Source: Novosphingobium sp. (GTDB lineage: Bacteria > Pseudomonadota > Alphaproteobacteria > Sphingomonadales > Sphingomonadaceae). Taken from it: 64,000 nt of DNA. Made by a program: the position numbers and the translations under genes. Positions 10,065 to 18,831 of this stretch are shown here, one piece after another (positions within the stretch are counted from its first letter, which is position 1; each line of letters starts with the position of its first letter). The stretch lies in NCBI RefSeq assembly GCF_027489515.1, contig NZ_JAIXZS010000018.1, forward strand, positions 1 to 64,000. The letters run 5' to 3'. The notes beneath the pieces are model-generated. The model did not search any database, was not told the origin of the DNA, and saw nothing but the letters and a program-made list of their open reading frames with translations.

Positions 10065-10409
10065 TCAGCCGTCGTAGTCGGCGCCGAGCGAGGTGTTGCG
10101 CACGGGCGCCGCTGCGGTGATGCGCAGGGCTTCGGCCGACTGCGAGAGCGAGCCGATCTCGTCAACCTGGTCATCGTCATCCGGCAGCACGCGCTGGAGC
10201 GACTGGATCAGGTTTTCCTTGAGCACGGTCGGGCGCACGGTGGCATCTGCAATCTCGCGCAGGGCAACGACCGGGTTCTTGTCGCGATCACGATCAACGG
10301 TGAGTTCCGCACCGCCCGAGATGGCGCGCGCGCGCTCGGCAGCGAGCAGCACGAGATCGAAGCGGTTGGGGATCTTGTCGACGCAATCTTCGACGGTAAC
10401 GCGCGCCAT
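10065..10409 (-). CDS. rpoZ: DNA-directed RNA polymerase omega subunit
   Basis: [33 protein letters not shown]. Confidence 0.95.
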   Translation of the reverse strand: MARVTVEDCVDKIPNRFDLVLLAAERARAISGGAELTVDRDRDKNPVVALREIADATVRPTVLKENLIQSLQRVLPDDDDQVDEIGSLSQSAEALRITAAAPVRNTSLGADYDG

Positions 10410-10499
10410 GCGGGGCACTCCGTAAAAACAGGAATGGATGGAAGAGCGGCGAGCTAGGGCGCGCTCGCCAGAAAGTCAAGAAAATGCGGGTTCAGCGAA

Positions 10500-12023
10500 T
10501 CATTCGTCGCCGAAGTCATAGGCCATGTGATCGGGCGCGAGGTCGCTGAAGCGGGTGATCCGCGCTTCGAACTTCAGGCGGACCTTCCCGGTCGAGCCGT
10601 GGCGCTGCTTGGCGACGATGAGCTCGGCGAGGCCGAACACGCGCTCCATTTCGGCCTGCCAGGCGGCGTGGGCTTCCTGCACCTTGGCGTCGTCGGTACC
10701 CTGCGGGACCTTGGGTTCGCGCGAGGCGACATAGTAATCCTCGCGGAACACGAACCAGACCATGTCGGCGTCCTGCTCGATCGAGCCGGATTCGCGCAGG
10801 TCGGAGAGCATCGGGCGCTTGTCGTCACGCTGTTCGACCGCGCGGCTTAGCTGCGAGAGCGCGATGACGGGGACGCCGAGTTCCTTGGCCAATGTCTTGA
10901 GGCCGCGGCTGATTTCCGAGATTTCGTTGACGCGGTTGTCGTTGGCGCGGCCCGAACCCTGCAGCAGCTGCAGGTAGTCGACCACGATGAGGCCGATATC
11001 GTGGCGGCGCTTCAAGCGGCGCGCGCGGGTGCGCAGGGCGCCGATGGTAAGGGCTGGCGTATCGTCGATGTAGAGCGGCAGTTCGGCGAGGCGCTGGCTG
11101 GCGAAGGAGAGCTGCTGGAAGTCCTCGCGGCTGATGCGGCCCATGCGCAGTGCCTCGGAACTGATGCCCGATTGCTCGGCAAGGATACGCGTGGCGAGCT
11201 GGTCCGCGCTCATTTCGAGGCTGAAGAAGGCGACACTCGCGCCGACGCGCTTGTTGAGGGGGGTCCCGCTCTGCTCCTCCTCCATCCACCGTGCGGCACA
11301 GTTGTAGGCGATGTTGGTGACGAGCGAGGTCTTGCCCATGCCGGGACGACCGGCGAGGATGATGAGGTCGCTATCGTGCAGGCCGCCGATCTTCTCGTTG
11401 ACCGAGGTGAGGCCAGTGGTCTTGCCCGAGATATGGCCGCCGGAAAGCAGCGCCTTCTCGATCATTTCGAGCGAGGCGCGCGTGGCGACGCCGAAGCTCT
11501 GCGCCTCGTTGCCGGTCTGCGCGCCTTCCGCCACGGCGTAGAGCGCGGCTTCGGCGTGCTCTATCTGCTTGAGCGGCGCGACCGTCTCGCTCGTGTCCAT
11601 CGCGCCCGAGACGAGATTGCGCCCGACGGTGATGAGTTCGCGCAGGAGGGCAAGATCATAGATCTGCTCGGCGAGTTCCTTCGGCGCCAGCAGGCCCTGT
11701 CCGTCTGCCGTCAGCCGCGCGAGATAGGCGGTGCCGCCAAGCTCCTTGAGGCCTTCGTCCGCCTCGAAATAGGGCTTTAGGGTGACCGGGGTGACCACCG
11801 CCTTGCGGTCGATCAGCGCGAGAATGCGTTCGAATACCCGGCCATGAACCGGGGCGAAGAAGTGCTCCGGACGCAGCGGGGTGGGCAATTCTTCCAGAAT
11901 CCGGTTGTCGATCAGCACCGCGCCGAGGAACGCGGCCTCTGCCTCCACGTTGGCGGGAAGCGAGGCGACAGGAGCACCGGACGGATCGGGCTCGCGCAGG
12001 GGGATCGGCTGGACGTTAGACAT
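10500..12023 (-). CDS. dnaB: Replicative DNA helicase DnaB
   Basis: GRPGMGKTSLVTNIAYN, VDYLQLLQGSG, ALSQLSRAVEQRDDKRPMLSDLRESGSIEQDADMV; start chosen at MSNVQPIPLREP. Confidence 0.95.
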   Translation of the reverse strand: MSNVQPIPLREPDPSGAPVASLPANVEAEAAFLGAVLIDNRILEELPTPLRPEHFFAPVHGRVFERILALIDRKAVVTPVTLKPYFEADEGLKELGGTAYLARLTADGQGLLAPKELAEQIYDLALLRELITVGRNLVSGAMDTSETVAPLKQIEHAEAALYAVAEGAQTGNEAQSFGVATRASLEMIEKALLSGGHISGKTTGLTSVNEKIGGLHDSDLIILAGRPGMGKTSLVTNIAYNCAARWMEEEQSGTPLNKRVGASVAFFSLEMSADQLATRILAEQSGISSEALRMGRISREDFQQLSFASQRLAELPLYIDDTPALTIGALRTRARRLKRRHDIGLIVVDYLQLLQGSGRANDNRVNEISEISRGLKTLAKELGVPVIALSQLSRAVEQRDDKRPMLSDLRESGSIEQDADMVWFVFREDYYVASREPKVPQGTDDAKVQEAHAAWQAEMERVFGLAELIVAKQRHGSTGKVRLKFEARITRFSDLAPDHMAYDFGDE

Positions 12024-12171
12024 GCGAGCCTTGTGAAGGAGCGGGGGGCTGGCGGCAAGCGGCGCGGATGCCACACCGCCTGTGGATAGCGGGGAGGGAA
12101 AGGAAAAGAGCGCGGATTCCTTGCGCAAATGGCTTGCCCGCGCGGAAACCGTCTGCAAGACACTGGCCGCC

Positions 12172-12654
12172 ATGGCCGACCCGCGCATCTCGCATATCGA
12201 GCTCGACGAAGCGACGATCGTGTGGCGCAATGCCGATATCGAGCAGGAACGCCGCATCGCGATCTTCGACCTGATCGAGGAGAACACCTTCCGGCCAGTG
12301 CGCGCGGCCACAGCGGGTTACGAGGGTCCTTACCGCCTGCGGCTTTCAGTGGATGACGGGCGGCTGGCGCTGGCGATCTCGGCGGAGGACGGCAGCCCGC
12401 TCGAGACGATCGTGCTGGGGCTTGGCCGTTTCCGCCGCCCCATCCGCGATTACTTCGCGATCTGCGATTCGTATTACCAGGCGATCCGCCGCGCGACGGC
12501 GCAGGAGATCGAGACCATCGACATGGCCCGGCGCGGCGTCCACAACGAGGCGGCCGAGATGCTGCTCGAGCGGCTGGAGGGCAAGATCGAGACCGATTTT
12601 GCCACCGCGCGGCGCCTCTTCACCCTGATCTGCGTTCTGCATATCAGGGGATGA
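12172..12654 (+). CDS. UPF0262 family protein
   Basis: RISHIELDEATIVWRNADIEQERRIAIFDLIEENTF and RPIRDYFAICDSYYQAIR. Confidence 0.88.
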   Translation: MADPRISHIELDEATIVWRNADIEQERRIAIFDLIEENTFRPVRAATAGYEGPYRLRLSVDDGRLALAISAEDGSPLETIVLGLGRFRRPIRDYFAICDSYYQAIRRATAQEIETIDMARRGVHNEAAEMLLERLEGKIETDFATARRLFTLICVLHIRG

Positions 12655-12682
12655 TGGGCCCCCCGAAACCAGGCGACTCAGC

Positions 12683-13381
12683 GTGAACACCCCCGGAAAA
12701 GCGGCGCGGCGGCGCGTGTGGATCCTGCTCGCCGTGGTGGTGCTGGCAGGCCTCGTGGCGGCTGTCTGGTGGGAATCGCACCGCTGGGAGCCGGATCGTG
12801 CCCGCTTTCCGGTGCAGGGCCTTTGGCTCGATGCGCATGACGGTGCTGCGGACTGGCCGCTGATCAAGGCGCACGGGGCCGATTTCGTCTACCTCACCGC
12901 GAGTGAAGGCCCGGGCCGGCGCGACGAAACCTTTACCGCAGGGCTCGATTCGGCGCGCAAGGCGGGGCTTCAGGTGGGCGCGGTCCATGTCTATGACCTG
13001 TGTGCGCCTGCCGATGCGCAGGCGGGCAGCTTCGTGACCGTGGTCCCGCGCGATGATGCGCTGCTCCCGCCCGCCGTGGCGCTCGATCTCGATTCGCGTT
13101 CCTGCCCGCAGCCGCCCGGAGAGGCGGCGATGCAGAGCGAACTGACGACCTTCCTCAACCAGATCGAGAAGCACACTGAACGTCCGGCGATCCTGATGAT
13201 CTCGCGCACGTTCGAGGCGCACTATCATCTGGCGGCACGGGTTGACCGCAATCTCTGGGTGACGGGTGATTTCCTGGAACCCACCTATGCCGGGCGGCCC
13301 TGGGTGATGTGGACCGCGACGTCGCGGCTGCGGACGGCGGGCGTCGCGGGCCCGGTGCGCTGGGTGGCGGTGCACCGATGA
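12683..13381 (+). CDS. Glycoside hydrolase family 25 (lysozyme-like), N-terminal TM anchor
   Basis: VQGLWLDAHDGAADWPLIKAHGADFVYLTASEG; hydrophobic N-terminus. Confidence 0.8.
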   Translation: MNTPGKAARRRVWILLAVVVLAGLVAAVWWESHRWEPDRARFPVQGLWLDAHDGAADWPLIKAHGADFVYLTASEGPGRRDETFTAGLDSARKAGLQVGAVHVYDLCAPADAQAGSFVTVVPRDDALLPPAVALDLDSRSCPQPPGEAAMQSELTTFLNQIEKHTERPAILMISRTFEAHYHLAARVDRNLWVTGDFLEPTYAGRPWVMWTATSRLRTAGVAGPVRWVAVHR

Positions 13382-13818
13382 GCGCGCCGCCGGACGATCT
13401 TGTCGCAGCGGCGACCGACGCGGCGCGCGGCGCCTATGCGCCCTATTCCGGCTTCCATGTTGGCGCGGCGCTGCTGTTTGATGATGGCGCGGTGGTACCA
13501 GCCGCCAATGTCGAAAACGCAAGCTTCGGGCTTTCGCTCTGCGCCGAGGCCAATGCCGTCGCACGGGCAATGACCGAAGGGCGGCGCGGCGGGCTGGTGG
13601 CGGTGGCGATCGTGGGCGGCCGGCCGGACGCAGCGGGCGCAGTGGTGACGGGCGGCGAGCCGGTCATGCCCTGCGGACGCTGCCGGCAGATGCTGCACGA
13701 GCTGGCGGCGCTGGGCGGCACCGATCCGGAGATCATCGGGGTTTCCGAAAGCGGCCTTACCCGCATGTCGCTCTCGGCCCTCTTGCCCCATGCCTTCGGA
13801 CCGGCCAATCTGGCCTGA
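13378..13818 (+). CDS. cdd: Cytidine deaminase
   Basis: [46 protein letters not shown] zinc motifs; overlaps the preceding stop. Confidence 0.93.
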   Translation: MSAPPDDLVAAATDAARGAYAPYSGFHVGAALLFDDGAVVPAANVENASFGLSLCAEANAVARAMTEGRRGGLVAVAIVGGRPDAAGAVVTGGEPVMPCGRCRQMLHELAALGGTDPEIIGVSESGLTRMSLSALLPHAFGPANLA

Positions 13819-13856
13819 ACGCCTTTCTTCCCTTCCCAGCATACCGGAGCGCCGCA

Positions 13857-14411
13857 TTGGCCATTCTTTCCGACAAGTGGATCCGCACGCAGGCCATGGA
13901 ACACGGCATGATCGAGCCGTTCGTGGAGAGCCAGCGCCGCGAGGGCTGCATTTCCTATGGCCTCTCCTCCTATGGCTATGACGCGCGCGTGGCGGATGAG
14001 TTCAAGATCTTCACCAACATCGATTCGTCGGTAGTCGACCCGAAGGACTTCGATTCGAATTCGTTCGTCGACCGCAAGACCGATGTCTGCGTGATCCCGC
14101 CCAATTCCTTCGCGCTGGCGCGGACGGTGGAATACTTCCGCGTGCCGCGCGACGTGCTGGTGATCTGCCTCGGCAAATCGACCTACGCGCGCTGCGGGAT
14201 CATCGTGAACGTGACGCCGCTGGAGCCGGGCTGGGAAGGCCATGTGACGCTGGAGTTTTCCAACACCACCCCGCTGCCGGCGAAGATCTACGCCAACGAA
14301 GGCGCGTGCCAGTTCCTGTTCCTGCAGGGCAATGAACCCTGCGAGGTGAGCTATGCCGACCGCGCGGGCAAATACATGGGGCAGCGCGGGGTGACGCTGC
14401 CGAAGCTTTGA
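13857..14411 (+). CDS. dcd: dCTP deaminase
   Basis: [10 protein letters not shown]...[69 protein letters not shown] start. Confidence 0.95.
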   Translation: MAILSDKWIRTQAMEHGMIEPFVESQRREGCISYGLSSYGYDARVADEFKIFTNIDSSVVDPKDFDSNSFVDRKTDVCVIPPNSFALARTVEYFRVPRDVLVICLGKSTYARCGIIVNVTPLEPGWEGHVTLEFSNTTPLPAKIYANEGACQFLFLQGNEPCEVSYADRAGKYMGQRGVTLPKL

Positions 14412-14437
14412 AATCACAAGAACAACGGGAGAGAGAA

Positions 14438-15613
14438 ATGGCAATGAGCAAGGCCGAACGGCCCTTCGATATCATCGTCTACGGCGCGACCGGATACACC
14501 GGGCGCCTCGTGGCCGAGTATCTCGCGCATCATTATGGCAAGGACGGTCCGCGCTGGGCGATGGCCGGGCGCAGTGCAGAGAAGCTGGCGGAAGTGCGCG
14601 ATCTGATCGGCGCGCCGGCAGATACGCCGCTGGTCGTCGCGGATTCGTCCGATCCCGCCAGCCTTGCAGCGATGGCCGAGCAGACCCGCGTGGTGGTAAC
14701 GACGGTCGGCCCGTACCAGCTCTATGGCGAGCCGGTGCTGCGCGCCTGCGTCGCGGCGGGGACGGACTACGCCGACCTGTGCGGCGAGCCGGTGTGGATG
14801 CGCCAGATGGTCGATGCGCTGCACGAGCAGGCGAAGGAAACAGGTGCGCGCGTCGCGTTTTCGTCGGGCTTCGATTCGATCCCCTTCGATCTCGGCGTGT
14901 TCATGCTGCAGCAGGAAGCCAAGGCGCGCTTCGGCGCACCGGTGCCGCGCGTGAAGTGCCGCGTGCGGGCGATGGTTGGCGGCTTCTCGGGCGGAACCGC
15001 CGCCAGCCTTGGGGCAACGCTGAAGGCACTTGGCGCAAATCCCTCGCTGATCCCGATCATGACGAGCCCGTTCGGCCTGACGCCGGGCTTCGAGGGGCCG
15101 GAACAACCGGCGGGCGACAAGCCGTTCCTCGACGAGGCGACCGGCAGCTGGGCCGCGCCGTTCATCATGGCGGTGATCAACACCAAGAACGTCCACCGCA
15201 CCAACATGCTGCGCGGGCACCCCTATGGCGCGGATTTCGTCTATGACGAGATGGTGCTGACCGGGCCGGGTGAGCAGGGCCAGGCGATTGCCGAACACAT
15301 GGCGAAGACGCCGATGATCGGCGGGCCGAACGATCCCAAGCCGGGCGAGGGCCCCACTGCGGAGGAACGGCTCAACGGCCATTACGACGTGCTGTTCATT
15401 GGTGAGATGCCCGATGGCCGCGAGATCCGCTATGGCGTCAAGGGCCGCTATGATCCGGGCTATGGCTCGACCAGCCGCATGCTGGCGGAGACGGGCATCG
15501 CGCTGCTTTCGTGCGAGGCGGAAGGCGCGATTGCCACGCCGGGGGCCTTGCTGGGCGAAGCGCTGGTCGAGCGCCTGCGCGCCCATGCCGAGATCAGCTT
15601 CGCGGCCGAATAA
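14438..15613 (+). CDS. Saccharopine dehydrogenase-like / trans-acting enoyl reductase family protein
   Basis: FDIIVYGATGYTGRLVAEYLAHHYG Rossmann motif; VTTVGPYQLYGEPVLRACVAAGTDYADLCGE. Confidence 0.88.
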   Translation: MAMSKAERPFDIIVYGATGYTGRLVAEYLAHHYGKDGPRWAMAGRSAEKLAEVRDLIGAPADTPLVVADSSDPASLAAMAEQTRVVVTTVGPYQLYGEPVLRACVAAGTDYADLCGEPVWMRQMVDALHEQAKETGARVAFSSGFDSIPFDLGVFMLQQEAKARFGAPVPRVKCRVRAMVGGFSGGTAASLGATLKALGANPSLIPIMTSPFGLTPGFEGPEQPAGDKPFLDEATGSWAAPFIMAVINTKNVHRTNMLRGHPYGADFVYDEMVLTGPGEQGQAIAEHMAKTPMIGGPNDPKPGEGPTAEERLNGHYDVLFIGEMPDGREIRYGVKGRYDPGYGSTSRMLAETGIALLSCEAEGAIATPGALLGEALVERLRAHAEISFAAE

Positions 15614-15620
15614 GGCCTAA

Positions 15621-15665
15621 CGGATCGCCTGCCGCGCCAGAGGGGGGTGCGCGGCAGGCGATCCG
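15621..15665. terminator. Perfect 17-bp inverted repeat with 11-nt loop between convergent genes
   Basis: CGGATCGCCTGCCGCGC (15621-15637) / GCGCGGCAGGCGATCCG (15649-15665); no T tract. Confidence 0.6.
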
Positions 15666-15671
15666 AGCCGC

Positions 15672-16115
15672 TCAGGCTGCCTCGGCGTAGGCCTCGGCTT
15701 CGGCGGCGATCAGGATATCGGCAAGCATCCAATAGGCCTCGCCCCAGGCGGCGAGCACTTCGTCGGTGGCGACGTCAGCTCCGACAACATCGCGGATAGC
15801 CGGCAGCAGCGCTTCGGCGACGTAAGGATAATGCTCAGCCTTGACGCCGGTTTCGACGTGGCGGCGGACCATCTTCGTGACGGCCGAGCCAAGCTTTTCG
15901 AGATGATCGATGTTTTTCGCGTAGGCGAGGATCGCGTTGGCCAGCCGACGCGGCTGCTCGCCGCTTTCCTGCGCGGCGGCGTCGAACATGTCCTTCACGT
16001 CCGGGTTCACGAAGAGGCGCTTGTACATCGCGGTGGTGATCGCCAGCCCGTGCTTCTCGATGACCGGTGCAGTGGCCTTGACGATGGTGCGGGCGTGTTC
16101 GGAAGCAGTGCGCAT
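15672..16115 (-). CDS. Single-domain globin related to flavohemoprotein globin domain
   Basis: TIVKATAPVIEKHGLAITTAMYKRLFVNPDVKDMFD...YAKNIDHLEKL...RHVETGVKAEHYPYVAEALL. Confidence 0.9.
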   Translation of the reverse strand: MRTASEHARTIVKATAPVIEKHGLAITTAMYKRLFVNPDVKDMFDAAAQESGEQPRRLANAILAYAKNIDHLEKLGSAVTKMVRRHVETGVKAEHYPYVAEALLPAIRDVVGADVATDEVLAAWGEAYWMLADILIAAEAEAYAEAA

Positions 16116-16139
16116 GGGGTCTCTCCAATCCAGTATTAC

Positions 16140-16153
16140 AAATACCGGTATTT
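16140..16153. promoter_or_regulatory. 14-bp perfect palindrome, candidate operator in the globin/Rrf2 divergent intergenic region
   Basis: AAATACCGGTATTT, located between divergent starts at 16115 (-) and 16200 (+). Confidence 0.55.
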
Positions 16154-16199
16154 AATCTGCTTGATTTAGGCAAGCGAAAAATGGATTCATGACGGCGCC

Positions 16200-16652
16200 A
16201 TGCAGCTTACCCAGCACACCGACTTCGGCCTGCGATTGCTGATCGTGCTTGCCCGCGCGGGCGGCCCGCTGAGCCTGCCTGCGTTTTCCGCGCAGCAGGG
16301 GCTCAGCTACCACCATGTCGCCAAAGTGGCGCAGGCGCTGGTGGCAGCGGGATTTGCCGTTTCGCATCGCGGCCGCAGCGGCGGGATCGCGCTGGCACGG
16401 CCGGCTGATCAGATCATGGTCGGTGAAGTGGTGCGCACGCTGGAAAAGGGCATGCGCCTCACGGATTGTGCAACCTGCGCGCTGCGCAGCGATTGTGCGC
16501 TGAGCGGCGTCCTGGCCGAAGCGCTGGAGGCCTTTCTCGGCGTCCTCGATCGCTACACGCTGGCAGATGTTGCGCGCGAGGGCGTCGCGGCCTTTGCGCC
16601 CTGGGCCGCGCTGCCGGCGGCGCCGTCCTGCGCGGTCAGCGAGGCTTCCTGA
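16200..16652 (+). CDS. Rrf2 family transcriptional regulator (NsrR-like)
   Basis: MQLTQHTDFGLRLLIVLARAGG; candidate Fe-S cysteines CATCALRSDC; divergent from a globin gene. Confidence 0.88.
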   Translation: MQLTQHTDFGLRLLIVLARAGGPLSLPAFSAQQGLSYHHVAKVAQALVAAGFAVSHRGRSGGIALARPADQIMVGEVVRTLEKGMRLTDCATCALRSDCALSGVLAEALEAFLGVLDRYTLADVAREGVAAFAPWAALPAAPSCAVSEAS

Positions 16653-17064
16653 GCGCCGCCACGCAGGCGGCCCGATCGACATCGCGGCCATCACCACGCC
16701 GCGCATCGACGTAAGTCGCGGTGGGGCGTCCGCCGCCCTCGGGCGGATAGAGATAGGCGTCGAGCACGCAGGGGCTGCCGCTCCATTGCAGCTTGCGCGC
16801 ATCACCTTCGCGCACATCGAGACGGGGCGCGCCGAACTGGCGGGTCAGCGCATCGGCGTCGGCGCCGATCACGCCTTCGAGCCCGGGCAGGACCTGCACG
16901 TGCGCGCGCGGGCGCTGCGTCTGGATCGCGGCAGGCGGTGCGGGGCGGATCAGTTTGGGCGGCGGCGGCGGTGCGGGAAGCGGGCGAACCGCATCGGTGC
17001 TGCCTCCGCAGGCGGCAAGCGCGAGCAGCGCGGGAAGGGCAAGCAGGTGGCGCAGGTACATCAC
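16636..17064 (-). CDS. Putative lipoprotein, proline-rich N-terminus
   Basis: Lipobox LAACGG; VLPGLEGVIGADADALTRQFGAPRLDVREGDARKLQW. Confidence 0.65.
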   Translation of the reverse strand: MMYLRHLLALPALLALAACGGSTDAVRPLPAPPPPPKLIRPAPPAAIQTQRPRAHVQVLPGLEGVIGADADALTRQFGAPRLDVREGDARKLQWSGSPCVLDAYLYPPEGGGRPTATYVDARRGDGRDVDRAACVAALRKPR

Positions 17065-17198
17065 GACAGTGAATCGCCGCTCGGCCCCGCGCTGTCAACG
17101 CAGAGAGCGCTTCGGGCCGCTCGGCGCAGCGCATCGTTGCACCGCGTCGCCCCGCCCGCTAGGTCGCCCGCGACTGACCACGCGTGGAGATTATCCGG

Positions 17199-18200
17199 AT
17201 GAGCCTTGCCCCCGCCCGTTTCGATGTGATCGCCATCGGCAACGCCATCGTCGATGTCATGGCGCCAGCGGCGGAGGACGACATCGCGCGGCTCGGTCTT
17301 GCCAAGGGCGGCATGACGCTGATCGATACCGCCCGCGCCCGGGAGCTCTACGCAGCGATGGGGCCGGCGCGGGAAATCTCGGGCGGCTCGGCAGCCAATA
17401 CTCTGGCTGGCCTCGCCGCGCTGGGCGCGACGTGCGCGTTCATCGGCCAGGTTGCCGATGATCAGCTTGGCGAAGTCTTCGCGCACGATATCCGCGCCGG
17501 CGGGATTGCCTTCGATACCCCGGCGCGCGGCGATGATCCGGCGACGGCGCGCTGCCTGATCTTCGTGACGCCCGACGGGCAGCGCACGATGAACACGTAC
17601 CTCGGCGCCTCGCAATTCCTGCCGCCCTCCGCGCTCGATGAAGAAACGATCGCGGCAGCATCGGTGCTCTATCTGGAAGGCTACCTGTGGGATCCGGAAG
17701 AGCCGCGTCAGGCGATGCGCCGTGCCATCGGTGCCGCGCGCGGTGCGGGGCGGCAGGTTGCCTTCACGCTTTCGGACGGCTTCGTCATCGCCCGCCATGG
17801 CGATGATTTCCGTGCGCTGATCGCAGCGGGCGAAATCAACATCCTGTTCGCCAACGAGCACGAGCTTGCCGCGCTGACCGGCGAGGCGGACTTCCACGCC
17901 GGCATCGCCGCGCTTGCCCCCAAGGTCCCTGTGTTGGTCGTGACACGCAGCGAGAACGGTGCGCATGCCGTCGCGCATGGCGTTCATGTTTCGGTGCCGG
18001 CCGAGCCGGTCGAACGGGTGATCGATACGACCGGCGCCGGCGATCTTTTCGCAGCCGGATTCCTGTTCGGCCATGTGCGCGGCCGCAGTCTGGAGGACTG
18101 CTTGCGGCTGGGCGCGATCTGCGCCGCCGAGGTCATCTCGCACTACGGCGCCCGTCCCGAAGCGGACCTTGCTGCGCTCGTGGTCGAGCGGTTGGGCTGA
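17199..18200 (+). CDS. PfkB family carbohydrate kinase (adenosine kinase-like)
   Basis: SGGSAANTLAGLAALG and VIDTTGAGDLFAAGFLFG PfkB signatures. Confidence 0.92.
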   Translation: MSLAPARFDVIAIGNAIVDVMAPAAEDDIARLGLAKGGMTLIDTARARELYAAMGPAREISGGSAANTLAGLAALGATCAFIGQVADDQLGEVFAHDIRAGGIAFDTPARGDDPATARCLIFVTPDGQRTMNTYLGASQFLPPSALDEETIAAASVLYLEGYLWDPEEPRQAMRRAIGAARGAGRQVAFTLSDGFVIARHGDDFRALIAAGEINILFANEHELAALTGEADFHAGIAALAPKVPVLVVTRSENGAHAVAHGVHVSVPAEPVERVIDTTGAGDLFAAGFLFGHVRGRSLEDCLRLGAICAAEVISHYGARPEADLAALVVERLG

Positions 18201-18204
18201 GCCC

Positions 18205-18831
18205 TCAGGCGGCGCGGCGGACCTCGACGAAGGCGGTCCGTTCGGCGCGGAAGGGGAGCGGGCGCAGCACCAGTCCGGCCTGCGCGATGCGCGCGGCAAG
18301 CTCGGCCTGCTCCGCCGGGTCCTGGCGCGCCTGCCCGAACCGGGCAAGATCGAGGATCGTGCGGTCGAAGCGGGCCATCACGGCGGTGATCGCGTCGTAG
18401 GTCTCGTCCGGCCATGCCGCCGCGACATTGGTGAACAGCAGCGTCGCGCCCGCCGGATCGAAAGCATCAGGCAGCCCTTCCGGGAACCGCGCAAAGGCAA
18501 TCGCGTAGCGCGCGTAAGGGGCGAGTTCGCACCGCAAGGCCTCGGCGGCCGCATGACGTCGCGGCGCGCCTTCGAATCCCAGCACTTCGCTTCCCTGCAG
18601 CGCCAGCGCCGCGCTGAGCTGGCCGATGCCGATGCCCGCGTGCACGATCCGTGCTTCGCCTGCGAGCAGGACGAGCAGTTCGCGATCGTAGCGGCTCAGG
18701 ATGCGGCCGGTTTCGAGCTTGTGCTGGTAGAATTCCGACAGGCCGCTTTCGACAGGTCCCATCGCCGCCAGCCGCCGCGCCAGGAAGGCCGCGACAGCAG
18801 CCTCGTAAGCGTCGACTGCGGCCTTATCCAC
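18205..18831 (-). CDS. Class I SAM-methyltransferase-like protein
   Basis: [29 protein letters not shown] resembles a Rossmann motif I region; overlaps the upstream gene by 8 bp. Confidence 0.55.
   Translation of the reverse strand: MDKAAVDAYEAAVAAFLARRLAAMGPVESGLSEFYQHKLETGRILSRYDRELLVLLAGEARIVHAGIGIGQLSAALALQGSEVLGFEGAPRRHAAAEALRCELAPYARYAIAFARFPEGLPDAFDPAGATLLFTNVAAAWPDETYDAITAVMARFDRTILDLARFGQARQDPAEQAELAARIAQAGLVLRPLPFRAERTAFVEVRRAA

Noticed and set aside
12024-12311. N-terminal extension of DnaB in the supplied ORF
   Set aside because: Extension overlaps the divergent UPF0262 gene and is not DnaB-like; real start judged to be MSNVQPIP at 12023.
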